Positions 31,868 to 41,687 of a stretch of 64,000 bases of DNA are shown here, in pieces. Location of the stretch: contig JAWKTM010000016.1 in the NCBI GenBank assembly GCA_041399085.1, forward strand, positions 72,735-136,734. The letters are read 5' to 3'. A program made the position numbers and the translations under genes. The notes beneath the pieces are model-generated. The model saw only the letters and a program-made list of their open reading frames with translations. It ran no database searches and was not told where the DNA came from. Position 1 is the stretch's first letter, and each line of letters opens with the position of its first letter. The DNA comes from JAWKTM01 sp041399085. GTDB taxonomy: Bacteria; Planctomycetota; Planctomycetia; Pirellulales; Pirellulaceae.

Positions 31868-33319
31868 ATGCTCAACATTCCCGTCATCCGTTGGGGTAAG
31901 CCGTACGAATCGTTGGAGATCGACGAGGTCAAGCACTTCGCCACGGGCGAGCCGATCGCCAAAGTCAGCCAAGCCAACGGAGGCATCATCAGCCGCGATA
32001 TGCGGACGGCCAGCAAGGCTCGCGATATCCTGCGTCAGATGCCTTGCTCCGAAATCATCGAGCGGCTGAAGAAGGCCGCCGATTTGTACGAGTCCGAGGC
32101 GTTGCCGATCGGCGACGGCACCCAGACGCCTGAGGAGTTCGCTCATCAGCAGTCGGCCAGCACCGGTTTGCCCGAGCACATGTGTCGTCACAACATGACG
32201 AAGAACTCGTTCGTGTTGCGAAACATGGATCGGATTTTGGATTGCTTGACGCGCGGCTTGGATCTGAAAATTCTGACGCGCGGCTACGGCATCGAGCATC
32301 GTGGCGTGGTGCTCAGCTATCAGGCCCAAGCATCGGTGCTCTCGGCCGTGTTGCCATCCAATTCGCCGGGCGTGCATACGTTGTGGCTTCCGGCGATTCC
32401 GTTGCAGTTGGGATTGGTGCTGAAGCCCGGACCGCAAGAGCCGTGGACTCCGTACCGCATGATGGCGGCTTTCATCGGCGCGGGCATTCCGGCCGAAGTG
32501 TTCTCGATGTATCCGGGCGGTCCCGAAGCGGGCGCGGCGTTGCTGGCGGCTTCGGAACGAGCGATGATTTTCGGCGGCACGGCGACCGTCGAGCAATACA
32601 AGGGCAACCCGCGCGTGCAGGCTCACGGCCCCGGCTTTTCCAAGATTCTGCTCGGCGACGATGTGGTCGACGATTGGGAGAAGTACATCGACGTGATGGC
32701 CGAGAGCATCTACATCAACAGCGGCCGCGGCTGCATCAACTGCTCGGGCGTATGGGCCTCGCGGCACACGCGCGAGATCGCCCAGGCTTTGGCCGAGCGA
32801 ATCGGGCCCACCGAAGCCAAACCGCCGACCGATCCCGAAGCCGGCTTGGCCGCCTTCACGGTCCCCGGCATGGCCAAAGCCGTCTGGGGCATGATCGAAA
32901 AGGAGCTGGCCGAAAGCGGCGTCACGCACACGACCGAGCAGTACGGCCCGCGATTGGTCGAGCAAGAACGTTGTGCCTATCTGCGGCCGATGATCGTGCA
33001 CTGCGATTCGCCGGAACGCGAGATCGCGAAGAAGGAATACATGTTCCCGTTCTCGACCGTCGTGGAATGCCCGCAGGATCAGATGTTGGCCAAGATTGGC
33101 CCGACGTTGGTTTGCTCGGTCATCAGCAATGACCAAAAACTGATCGACGCCGCGACCGACGCCACGCACATCGACCGTCTGAACATCGGCCCGATCCCCA
33201 CGTCACGATTGAACTGGTTGCAACCTCACGAAGGCAGCATCATCGACTTCCTGTTCCGCTCCCGAGCCTATCAAGTGACCGACGAAGTCCAGGCGAAATT
33301 GCAGGCGGAAGTCGGCTAG
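31868..33319 (+). CDS. LuxC-like acyl-CoA reductase / aldehyde dehydrogenase family protein
   Basis: A 483-residue protein starting at ATG 31868 (GGAG lies seven bases upstream; TTG or ATG further up is less likely). The aldehyde dehydrogenase fold is shown by VLPSNSPGVHTLWLPAIPLQ (nucleotide binding), GAGIPAEVFSMYPGGPEAG, the FGGTATVEQY segment and the catalytic-cysteine region NSGRGCINCSGVW. It lies 99 bases after the LuxE-like gene on the same strand. LuxC reductases take an acyl group from acyl-LuxE and reduce it to aldehyde with NADPH, which is the proposed role here. A general aldehyde dehydrogenase is the alternative. Confidence 0.75.
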   Translation: MLNIPVIRWGKPYESLEIDEVKHFATGEPIAKVSQANGGIISRDMRTASKARDILRQMPCSEIIERLKKAADLYESEALPIGDGTQTPEEFAHQQSASTGLPEHMCRHNMTKNSFVLRNMDRILDCLTRGLDLKILTRGYGIEHRGVVLSYQAQASVLSAVLPSNSPGVHTLWLPAIPLQLGLVLKPGPQEPWTPYRMMAAFIGAGIPAEVFSMYPGGPEAGAALLAASERAMIFGGTATVEQYKGNPRVQAHGPGFSKILLGDDVVDDWEKYIDVMAESIYINSGRGCINCSGVWASRHTREIAQALAERIGPTEAKPPTDPEAGLAAFTVPGMAKAVWGMIEKELAESGVTHTTEQYGPRLVEQERCAYLRPMIVHCDSPEREIAKKEYMFPFSTVVECPQDQMLAKIGPTLVCSVISNDQKLIDAATDATHIDRLNIGPIPTSRLNWLQPHEGSIIDFLFRSRAYQVTDEVQAKLQAEVG

Positions 33320-33352
33320 GGTCTTCGGGCAACGTAGCTTGTCGATCAACTC

Positions 33353-36300
33353 TCACGGCGTTGGCAATTTAACACGCAACGTCGGAAGAGTCTCGTCGGC
33401 GAGTTGGACGGCGATGTGGTTGCGACTTGGATTGTCGGCCTTGAATTCGACCAAGACGATTCGGTCGGGGAAAGGACCGGCTACCCCGGTGACTCGGCCT
33501 GACGTGATGTCAATCAGGGCCAAGCGATTGTCACTTGCCGCCGCGATCCGACGCGAGTCTGGCGACAGACAGAGCACGGTGATCTGTTGGCGGTCCGAGA
33601 ATATCCCAGGTGGAATCGGAATAATCTGACGCACGTTATCCCGTTCCAAGTCGTACTGCAGAATCGAAAGTCCGGCGGCCTGATACGCCAGTCGCCATGA
33701 TGCGTCCATGACGAATCCCGTGAGCGGCAAATTACGAGTCACGGACTCCTTTGGAAGCGTCTCGGCCAATCGGGCCCCGGAATCGGCGTCGTGAAAACTA
33801 ATCACGTTACCAACCCAAGCGATGCGGTCACGGTCGGGGCTGAGTCGGACCATTCCAGGTTTGCGGAAGTACGTCAAGGATTCAAAGTCATCCACGTCCA
33901 CTACCAGGCATTGCGTTGGTGACTCGGCGACTAACAGCAGATTGCCCGTGGCATTTGTGGTTGTGGACGTAACCGGACTGAGTAGGGAAAGTCGGCGTTC
34001 GCGGACTAGGGACGTAAGATCGAAATGGATTTCCCAAAGATCTTCGCCCACCGTCGAAAGTTTCATCCGATAACGGGTATCGGCGTGGGAAGATCGAGAG
34101 CGAGTTCCCGCAGTGGGCGCTCGTGCCCGAGTCGTGGTCGATTCATCGTCGTCGGATTCTGCTTCAACGACTTCCAGTTTCCAAAGCTCCCTGCCATCGG
34201 GCAATTCGTGGACCATATCTAAACGTGTCGTGTCCATCACGAATACCCCTTGGCCGTCAGCGACGATGAATTTGTCATCCGGTGAAAAGCTTAGTGTTCG
34301 GCACCAGCGCTCCTCGCGGGACATGGTTCTCGTGGGCGGACCCTTGAGCAGTTTGTAGAGCCACACGGAGCTACCGTCAGTAACGGCCAGCGATTCGCGA
34401 TTGTGCGCGAAGGCCACGGCCGTCAACTCGAATTCGTCCACGCCGGTTGGGAATTGGAGTCGAGCTACTTCTTGCAGCGCCCCGTCCACGACACTCAGGT
34501 AGGGCGGCTGGTCGGGACTTCGAATGACGACTATCGAGTGCGTTTCATCAGATGGATGAACGATCGCGGCGTTATCGAGCAATGGGGGTTCGTTCCGCCG
34601 CGAATCGCTGGCCTCGTCTTGGAGCGATGGGGTTGGCGCGTAGGCGGACCAGAGATTGCTAGAAGGCCGCAACCGCGGACCGCGATCGGTTTCGACAACC
34701 AGACGATCGCCGCTGTCTTGAGCGAGCGTTAGCTCTCGAATCGCGACGGCTCCATCGGGCAGACTCCAAGCGATCGTTTCGTCCGCGGCAAACGCGACGC
34801 GAGACATGGGAGGCCATTGATGCCTCGGGAAAGCGTCACGGTTGTTGTTTACGGTATCGGTCCATAGCTTCGCCTCCGCTGGAATTTCGGATTCGTGGCT
34901 CCAATCGAAGCGAGCCATCTCCGCGCCGGTTTGTGTGTCCCACACGCGCGTAGTTCCGTCCAACGCGATCGACGCCAGCGCATTTCCGCTGGGTGAAAAA
35001 GTCATGTCAACAACATCGCGCGAGTGGCCGACCAGCATCGAAACGGGTTCAGCAACCGCCACGCCGTACACTAGGATCGAACCGCCGGGCGCGGCCACCG
35101 CGAACAAGCGACCGTGTTCCGAGACGGCCGAGGCGTCGCTCCATCCCGACGCCGGTGACGGGAGCGGCTGGCTGGACTGGGATGTTGACACCTTCCAGAC
35201 GATCGCTTCGTTGGGTACGACACGCAACGCGACCACGTCGCCATCCGGTGATAACCGAGGAAGTCCTCCCTGAACGGCGCGGCGTAGCAAAGTCTCTCCG
35301 GAGTCGAGATCGAGCACAATCGCGTTGGTCACACCGTTCCAGTACGTGGCGAGCGCTCGACGCCCGTCGCGCGCGACTTGCAAATCCAGGAAGTAGCCTC
35401 CATCGTTCCGCGTATCGTTGGCGCCGATCGAGAATTCCCGTAGCACCTGATCTGGCTTCGCGAGGCTGGCCAATCGAACGCGCGATTCGGCGCCCTGTCC
35501 CGCCGCCGAAATAAACCGCGTTCCATCGGGCAATAGACAAACAAATCCGCGGCGCGAAGCCATTCCCGTTGCGCGGATGAAATCGGCCCCTTGTGATGAA
35601 TTCGAAGGCTGCCAAGCGACGCGACCGTTGAAGTACGACGTCAACAGGTTTCCATCGTGGACCGAAAGTGACAGCAGCGGCGAGCCAAGCGAACCGAGTC
35701 GATTCCCACGCTCGGCGTTAACGTTCCTCGTCGGCGCGAAACCCGGTGCTTGATCTTCCTGATCCGGTTCGCCAGCCATCGAGCTGACTGGCGGCGAATC
35801 ACTCGGCAATGGGCCGCCGAGATTCTCGCGTTCGAGTTCGAACGCGAACGTATGAAAACCGGGCGATCCGGGAGCACGAACGATCGCGGTTTGCGAAACC
35901 TGTTGCCCCATAACGAATCGTGTCTCGCGACTGACGATCGCGCCCGGCGGTACGGGGATCGACTCGGCTTCGCCGATACGCAGCGGATATTTGTTCTCCG
36001 TCAACGGCTGATAGGATACAAACCCGCTTGCCTCGACCTGGAGTTCCCCGGAGTTAGAATCAAACCGCAGCCTCACGCGAGCTGGCTCGCTCGCGGACTC
36101 GGGCCATCCCCGCCCGACGTCGCTCTGGAATTCGGCGGGCAATTCCGAAAACGCCAAGTCCAGGGAAAGATCCGGAAGTTGGTCCGTGGGCCCGCTCCAA
36201 CGCTTGCCAATGAATTCGAGAAACCATTGTTGATTGTCGAACTCGACGAGCAAGGCGGGCGACAAGGTTTCCGCCGTTGATTGAAACGAGTTCTCCGGTG

Positions 36301-37495
36301 TCTCGCCTCGCAGCGCCGCCGGAGTTCGATAGTCGGCTTGCCATTTCAGATGATACCGTCCCGGCAATTCCGATTCCCATTTCGCCATCTGTTCGGGAGA
36401 GAAAGTCGGCCGACTCGCGACGCCTTGATTTGCGTGCTCGTCAGGGCCGCTGTCGCCGAAGTCAGCCCATAAGTCATCGCGAACGGACGCGGGCAGCCAG
36501 TCCGCAAGCCGGTCGATGTCCACCGAGATCACGTTGACCGCCGCGATGACGGCGGCAATCCCCGCGAGTGCGACCGAGCCGCCAACGCCGTTGGCCGCCA
36601 ATCGCGAGCGACTCAGTTCATCCCCGCGACGTCGACTCGACGATTCAGGGCGGCCGATGCCGTACAGTTGGCGACGCATGGTTGTTGAGACTGGTCCATT
36701 TGTTGAGACTCGTCCGGACGCCGAGGAAGATGTATCGCCGAAATCAAATGCGGCGCGCACGGCAGCCCAAGTGGCCAGCGAACGATGCTGCTTCCGGGCG
36801 GCTTCAAATGCCTCCCAGGCCGCTTTGAACGACTCCGCTGGCATGCAAATTGGGACTCGCTGGCCAAACAACTGAAGCAACAACGCTCCGGTGCAAACAT
36901 AGATCCGCGCCAAGACCACAGCGCCGCCAAGACAAGTCACGGCTACCAGCCAACTCAGCGCGACGACGACAAACAACCCGCTCCCGTAAATCAGGATCGA
37001 GAATATCCAGCCAATCAGTTCAGTCAGGTTGCGAAAGCTGGCGAAAAGTTGCCCGAATAGCATTCCGCAGATCAGCAGCGGTAGTGGGAGGATCGCCGCC
37101 AGACCTGCTGCCTGAACCGCGCCGACTCGATGAAAGGGAAATACCGCCAGCAAGATCAGTAGCGACGTGATACCCGCTCCGACCAGTAGTGCGATCGTCC
37201 AGCCATATGGCAGTTCGTCCGTGATACGCGATGATCGCGTGTTCTGTCTCGGAGCTTGGGGAGCGGACGTGGTCCGCGGCGCCAACGCGTTCCCGATGAC
37301 GCGGCCAGGCGAATTTGCGACAGTCCGAGGACTCGCCGTCGTCTCATTTCCGAGGACGCCGTCCAGCGTTGAATTGCCAACTCCGCCGCTGGCAACTTGC
37401 ACCGGCCGGCCACAAGGACATCGCATCCATCGACCCGCAAAGTCGTCTTGCACGTGGTACGTTTTTCCACATTCACAAGAAACTGGGATCGACAT
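33353..37495 (-). CDS. Giant WD40-repeat membrane protein with zinc-ribbon N-terminus
   Basis: A 1380-residue protein. GGAGG precedes ATG 37495. It begins with a zinc-ribbon-like motif (CECGKTYHVQDDFAGRWMRCPCG), then several membrane helices (ILLAVFPFHRVGAVQAAGLA and a long pair to about residue 200) and another near 310. The remainder is a chain of beta-propeller repeats with WD40-like units such as SVLVGHSRDVVDMTFSPSGN followed by ALASIALDGTTRVWDTQTG, and LSPDSRRIAAASDNRLALID. It follows the kinase-WD40 gene by about 140 bases on the same strand and probably belongs to its operon. It may be a scaffold or sensor at the membrane. No enzyme domain is visible. Confidence 0.8.
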   Translation of the reverse strand: MSIPVSCECGKTYHVQDDFAGRWMRCPCGRPVQVASGGVGNSTLDGVLGNETTASPRTVANSPGRVIGNALAPRTTSAPQAPRQNTRSSRITDELPYGWTIALLVGAGITSLLILLAVFPFHRVGAVQAAGLAAILPLPLLICGMLFGQLFASFRNLTELIGWIFSILIYGSGLFVVVALSWLVAVTCLGGAVVLARIYVCTGALLLQLFGQRVPICMPAESFKAAWEAFEAARKQHRSLATWAAVRAAFDFGDTSSSASGRVSTNGPVSTTMRRQLYGIGRPESSSRRRGDELSRSRLAANGVGGSVALAGIAAVIAAVNVISVDIDRLADWLPASVRDDLWADFGDSGPDEHANQGVASRPTFSPEQMAKWESELPGRYHLKWQADYRTPAALRGETPENSFQSTAETLSPALLVEFDNQQWFLEFIGKRWSGPTDQLPDLSLDLAFSELPAEFQSDVGRGWPESASEPARVRLRFDSNSGELQVEASGFVSYQPLTENKYPLRIGEAESIPVPPGAIVSRETRFVMGQQVSQTAIVRAPGSPGFHTFAFELERENLGGPLPSDSPPVSSMAGEPDQEDQAPGFAPTRNVNAERGNRLGSLGSPLLSLSVHDGNLLTSYFNGRVAWQPSNSSQGADFIRATGMASRRGFVCLLPDGTRFISAAGQGAESRVRLASLAKPDQVLREFSIGANDTRNDGGYFLDLQVARDGRRALATYWNGVTNAIVLDLDSGETLLRRAVQGGLPRLSPDGDVVALRVVPNEAIVWKVSTSQSSQPLPSPASGWSDASAVSEHGRLFAVAAPGGSILVYGVAVAEPVSMLVGHSRDVVDMTFSPSGNALASIALDGTTRVWDTQTGAEMARFDWSHESEIPAEAKLWTDTVNNNRDAFPRHQWPPMSRVAFAADETIAWSLPDGAVAIRELTLAQDSGDRLVVETDRGPRLRPSSNLWSAYAPTPSLQDEASDSRRNEPPLLDNAAIVHPSDETHSIVVIRSPDQPPYLSVVDGALQEVARLQFPTGVDEFELTAVAFAHNRESLAVTDGSSVWLYKLLKGPPTRTMSREERWCRTLSFSPDDKFIVADGQGVFVMDTTRLDMVHELPDGRELWKLEVVEAESDDDESTTTRARAPTAGTRSRSSHADTRYRMKLSTVGEDLWEIHFDLTSLVRERRLSLLSPVTSTTTNATGNLLLVAESPTQCLVVDVDDFESLTYFRKPGMVRLSPDRDRIAWVGNVISFHDADSGARLAETLPKESVTRNLPLTGFVMDASWRLAYQAAGLSILQYDLERDNVRQIIPIPPGIFSDRQQITVLCLSPDSRRIAAASDNRLALIDITSGRVTGVAGPFPDRIVLVEFKADNPSRNHIAVQLADETLPTLRVKLPTP

Positions 37496-37637
37496 GGTTC
37501 CGCCTCCCCGTGTTCAGGTTGATCGGCCGCTGATGTGCGACCTTTCGCTGAAAGGGAGAACGCAAACATGGGACAACGGTCCACGGCGTTTAAACGAACC
37601 GATCCAACAAACGGTACAAGAAGCCACACGGTGGGGA

Positions 37638-40600
37638 TTAGTCCGCGGTTACTTTCCCGCCACTCCAACCAAAGCGTTCGGCGAATTCGCCGAGCGGCAT
37701 CGCTTGTTGGCCTTGCGCCGTCTCGATCACGGCCAGCAGCCAGTCTTCGTAGCCGGGGCTGCCGACCGTTTCACCGGTGGGAGCGATGAATACCCAGTCA
37801 TCGGGACCGAGCGCCACGCGGTTGCCAAGTGGTTGGCCGTCCGTCGTGCGAAACAAGTGCAGTTCGCTGTGGCAGGCGACCGTCAATCTCGCTCCGTCCG
37901 GCGACTCCACCAAGGATTGGACGGAATGCCCGGCCAGCGGCACGCTCCAGATCAGCTCGCCATCCGGCCAGGAGCGCCGTTCCAGTTCGCCGTCGAACAA
38001 GACGTTCAGTTGCTTGCCGTCGGTCGACCAGAGCAGATCGTTGGCGACGCCGCTGTGGCGAGCGAACTCTTCCGCCGAACCATCGTCGAGCCGCACGATG
38101 CGGACGACCGAGTCTTGGGCCACGACTGCCATCAGCGGCTCGGTCGGATGCCAGCTTATCCCGCGCACTTGGCGCGACTGCGGAATCGAGAACTTGGCTT
38201 CCGCGGATTCGACATTCAGCACCGTCACACGCGTATTTCCGCCGAGCGCCAACCAGCGTGAGTCGGGCGACCAACCGCGTCCAAAAAACGGACCAGGTTC
38301 CGGCAGCGTCACCGTCGCGAACGGCTTCCAGTCGATCGGATCGAGCCACGTGAGTTTGGTCGAACCATGATTGGTCACTCCAACACGACTGCCATCGGGC
38401 GACCAACTGATATTCGCGACCGCCCCATCGTAAACCACTCGTCGCCGTGCGGTCGGTTGGTCGATTTGATCCACGATCATGAGACCGCCGGTTGTGGGCA
38501 CGGCCAGCGTCGCTCCGTCGGGCGACCAAGTGGCGACACCTCCGCCAACCTGAATGGCCAAGCGATGTTTCTCCGCCAGTGTCTTCGTATCCAAGATCGA
38601 GACGCCGTGGGGCACGGTGGAGTGCGCGAGCCAACGTCCGTCCGGCGAGCCGCTCAATCGGCCGCTGAAACCAATGGTCGGCAACGCTGAATGCGGCTGC
38701 CAATCACGGTCGGCGGCCAGATCCAGCCGCCACACCCGACGCTCGAAACGCAGCGGGCAGGCAATCTGTTGTCCATCGGGCGAGACGGCGAATCGCGAGA
38801 GGATGATTCCGCCGTGTTTGGGACCGGCGAACTGTAACGGATTGGGCTTCACGCGAACTGGCTGGTCCGAATCGGGCTGGAACCAACGAAGCGAAACGCC
38901 ATCCGACGTGACGATCTGGTCGTTGGACAACCACGCGAGTCGATAGGCAAAGGATGCCATGTGGCTGGCCAGTTCCCGCTCGATCGGCTCATCGGCCGCC
39001 GGCTGAATCTCGCGCAACCGAATCTGCCGGTCGACGCGCGCCGCCGCGATCCAGCGACCATCGGGCGAAATACCCACGTCCGTGATGTATCGGGCGCCGC
39101 CATGTTTTGGCTCCCAATCCCAATCCAGCACCACGGCTCCGTCCTCGGCATTCACAACCAACACGCGGCCCGATTGACAACCGATGGCGAGCTGCTTGCC
39201 GTCGCGCGACCAATCCAGATTTCGTACCCCATCGTCCGGCGCGACGATTATGGGATTCGTTACGCCCAGCTTCAGATCGTACAACGCGTAACCGCCGGGA
39301 ACCGCGATGGCCAAGCGGACTCCGTCGGGCGACCAACGAACTTCCTTTCCCCCGCCGCCGTTCATCTTCACCCGACGCAAAGCGCGACCGCTCGCCGCGT
39401 CGAGGATTAGAAATGTCGAATCCGATCCGCCGACGGCCAAGCTGCCACCGCTCGGAGACCAGTCCAACGACGTGACTTCGCCGCCAGCAACAAACATCCG
39501 CAGCAACCGATCGTCGGCCGCATCGAACACGCGGATCACTCCCACGTCGTCGTGCGTCGCATAGCAACGGCCGTCTCCCGAAAACGCCGCGCCCCACAGA
39601 TGAGCCCGCGGCGTTCGCGTTTCAATCGTCCAGGAAATCACGTCGTCCAGCCCAGCCGGCCGCGACACCAGCGTTCGTGCTCCCAACGCTTCGCCGGCCG
39701 CGGTTGTCGAGCCGCCGTCGTTGGGGATTTCTAGCTTCGACTCGGGCCAAGCAAACGTATCGCCGGCGGGGATCAACTTTTCGAGTTCGACTAGCCGAGC
39801 GGCGCGCGAAGCCGTGTCCATGTCGGCTCCGGCCTTCTCACGAATCCGAATTTCTGGTGGATCGGATCCGTTGCCTGCGACGGCGGCGTTGCTTTGGGCG
39901 CGCGTTTCTGCTGCCCGATTCTCCGCGGCCCGCCCTTTCACCGATTTTCCGTCGGCTTGCTGCGTACTCGGCGAAGAATTCGTTGAATTGAGTTTGTCGG
40001 CCAGGAAAGTCCGAGCGAACGGAATGGCCGCCAAGATGCAAACGACGGCGCCGATCGTGAATCGGGACAACACACCGCGCTGCGTGCGAGGAACCGTCGC
40101 TGGCGTGAGAACCTCGGTCGGGTCGTCATCGCCGATCGGCACACTCAGCACAAAGGAACGTGGCGACATCGCGGGCGACTCGCCATCCGGTTCCAACTGT
40201 TCGCGTTCAGTCGGCACGAGTTTCGCCAGCCGCTCGGCCGCGTCGATCGGACACAGCGGCGCGAGATGGGCGGCTAACTCGGCGGCGTCCGCCAGTCGCT
40301 CAGCCGGACTCTTGGCCAGCAATCGTGCCAGCAGTTCCGCCAGTTTGGGCGGCGCGTGGCCGACCAGCGAGCGAATGTCCGGCAGCTCGCCCGCTTGATG
40401 CGCTTGCATCACTTGCCACGGCGTTTCGACCGCGTCGTCGCCAAACGGCGTTCGTCCTGTCAGCAACCACCACAACGTGCATCCCAAACTGTACAGATCG
40501 GCGACCGGTCCCGCGTCGCGTGGATTGGTGAACTGCTCGGGCGCCATGTAGCGAATCGACCCCAACACATGACCGGTCGCCGTGAGGTCGTCCGACCAAT

Positions 40601-41378
40601 CTTCCGACGCGACCATCCGGGCCAATCCCAAATCCAGTAGCTTGACGACGCCGTCGTGCGTGAGCATCAAGTTGGACGGTTTGATGTCGCGATGAATCAA
40701 ACCGGCGCGGTGCAAGACATCGGTGCCCAAGGCCGCTTGCCGAATAACCTCGCAAGCGTCGCTCGGCGACAATGGGCCGCCGCGACGAACCAGGTTGGCG
40801 AGATCGATCCCTTGAAGGTGTTCCATCGCCAGCCACGGCAACCCACGCCAGGTTCCCGCGTCCAAGGCTCGGACCAAATGCTTGTCCGTGACCTCCAACA
40901 GGTGTTTCGTTTCCCGTTCGAAACGCGCGCGGCTGGCTACCCGTGCGAGATGGTCGCCGGCGATAATCTTTAGCGCCACGCGAGCTTGCCGCTGTTCGTC
41001 GGTTGCCAGAAACACGCGGCCCATGCCGCCTTGCCCGATTTCGTCCAACAGAACGTATTGGGCGATGCGATCGGTCGTGAGCGTCCGAACCGACAGCCGC
41101 GACTCGCCGTGCAATCGAACTCGCGATTGCTCGGCGATCTGCCGGACGTTTTCGATCGCCCGCTGGCAAGCGTCCGGGGCCTTGGGAGCGTAGTCGGTAA
41201 CTAAAGCTCGCAGCCAAGCGAACGAGCCTTCGTCCGACGACGCCATCCGTTCCGCCACGTCCCGGCAGCGATCACAGACCGTGATGTGCTGGCCGAGCTC
41301 TGAAGTGGCTTCGTCTTGGCTCGACTCGTCCAGCCACGCGCGAATTCGATCCAGGTCGGGGCAGGCGGTGCGATTCAT
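37638..41378 (-). CDS. Serine/threonine protein kinase fused to WD40 propellers
   Basis: ATG 41378 gives a 1246-residue protein; an in-frame TTG at 41405 is less likely. Residues 1-60 hold a zinc-finger anti-sigma-like HITVCDRCRDVAERM. The Hanks kinase domain follows (IGQGGMGRVFLATDE, VALKIIAGDH, HRDIKPSNLMLTHDG, LLDLGLARM, YMAPEQFTNPRD). One membrane helix (FTIGAVVCILAAIPFARTFL) near residue 450 separates it from an outer region with about a dozen WD40-like units (LDWSPSGGSLAVGGSDSTFL, VRWSPDGVRLAIAVPGG). DLG replaces DFG, a common kinase variant. An ECF sigma gene lies upstream on the same strand, so the kinase probably controls or is controlled by it. Confidence 0.9.
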   Translation of the reverse strand: MNRTACPDLDRIRAWLDESSQDEATSELGQHITVCDRCRDVAERMASSDEGSFAWLRALVTDYAPKAPDACQRAIENVRQIAEQSRVRLHGESRLSVRTLTTDRIAQYVLLDEIGQGGMGRVFLATDEQRQARVALKIIAGDHLARVASRARFERETKHLLEVTDKHLVRALDAGTWRGLPWLAMEHLQGIDLANLVRRGGPLSPSDACEVIRQAALGTDVLHRAGLIHRDIKPSNLMLTHDGVVKLLDLGLARMVASEDWSDDLTATGHVLGSIRYMAPEQFTNPRDAGPVADLYSLGCTLWWLLTGRTPFGDDAVETPWQVMQAHQAGELPDIRSLVGHAPPKLAELLARLLAKSPAERLADAAELAAHLAPLCPIDAAERLAKLVPTEREQLEPDGESPAMSPRSFVLSVPIGDDDPTEVLTPATVPRTQRGVLSRFTIGAVVCILAAIPFARTFLADKLNSTNSSPSTQQADGKSVKGRAAENRAAETRAQSNAAVAGNGSDPPEIRIREKAGADMDTASRAARLVELEKLIPAGDTFAWPESKLEIPNDGGSTTAAGEALGARTLVSRPAGLDDVISWTIETRTPRAHLWGAAFSGDGRCYATHDDVGVIRVFDAADDRLLRMFVAGGEVTSLDWSPSGGSLAVGGSDSTFLILDAASGRALRRVKMNGGGGKEVRWSPDGVRLAIAVPGGYALYDLKLGVTNPIIVAPDDGVRNLDWSRDGKQLAIGCQSGRVLVVNAEDGAVVLDWDWEPKHGGARYITDVGISPDGRWIAAARVDRQIRLREIQPAADEPIERELASHMASFAYRLAWLSNDQIVTSDGVSLRWFQPDSDQPVRVKPNPLQFAGPKHGGIILSRFAVSPDGQQIACPLRFERRVWRLDLAADRDWQPHSALPTIGFSGRLSGSPDGRWLAHSTVPHGVSILDTKTLAEKHRLAIQVGGGVATWSPDGATLAVPTTGGLMIVDQIDQPTARRRVVYDGAVANISWSPDGSRVGVTNHGSTKLTWLDPIDWKPFATVTLPEPGPFFGRGWSPDSRWLALGGNTRVTVLNVESAEAKFSIPQSRQVRGISWHPTEPLMAVVAQDSVVRIVRLDDGSAEEFARHSGVANDLLWSTDGKQLNVLFDGELERRSWPDGELIWSVPLAGHSVQSLVESPDGARLTVACHSELHLFRTTDGQPLGNRVALGPDDWVFIAPTGETVGSPGYEDWLLAVIETAQGQQAMPLGEFAERFGWSGGKVTAD

Positions 41379-41504
41379 GGCATCTTTCGCGGATGCGAGG
41401 TCCAAGAGCGGCGGGTCGCTTCCTCACGCGTCGACTTTTCCTCCGCTCCCCAAAAGAACGTTGGCGTTAGACACCTTTGCCGACGCCGCACTTTTCCTCT
41501 GTCG

Positions 41505-41627
41505 TTTAACCGCGCGGGCAACGCCCCGCGCGCTTGTTTCCTCCCTCGTTTAACCGCGCGGGCAACGCCCCGCGCGCTTCTTTCGTCCGTCATTTAACCG
41601 CGCGGGCAACGCCCCGCGCGCTTGTTA
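41505..41627. repeat. Three 44-bp repeats, each with a GC-rich hairpin
   Basis: TTTAACCGCGCGGGCAACG units begin at 41505, 41549 and 41593, exactly 44 bases apart. In each, CGCGCGGG can pair with CCCGCGCG around a six-base loop. The set lies between the sigma factor and kinase genes, so a transcript running from sigma into kinase would carry three stable hairpins. They may slow or partly end transcription, or protect RNA ends. They lack unique spacers, so this is not a CRISPR array. Confidence 0.85.
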
Positions 41628-41687
41628 GATAAGACGAACGTGAACACGACTGATCGCGATTTTTCCGAATCAATCCTGTTCATACGC

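Noticed and set aside
31622..33169. 515-codon open frame on the minus strand
   Set aside because: It lies antisense to the LuxC-like gene, has His/Arg-rich composition without motifs, and arises from the codon bias of the true gene.
41505..41627. CRISPR array at the 44-bp repeats
   Set aside because: Only three units exist and the parts between hairpins are also near-identical.
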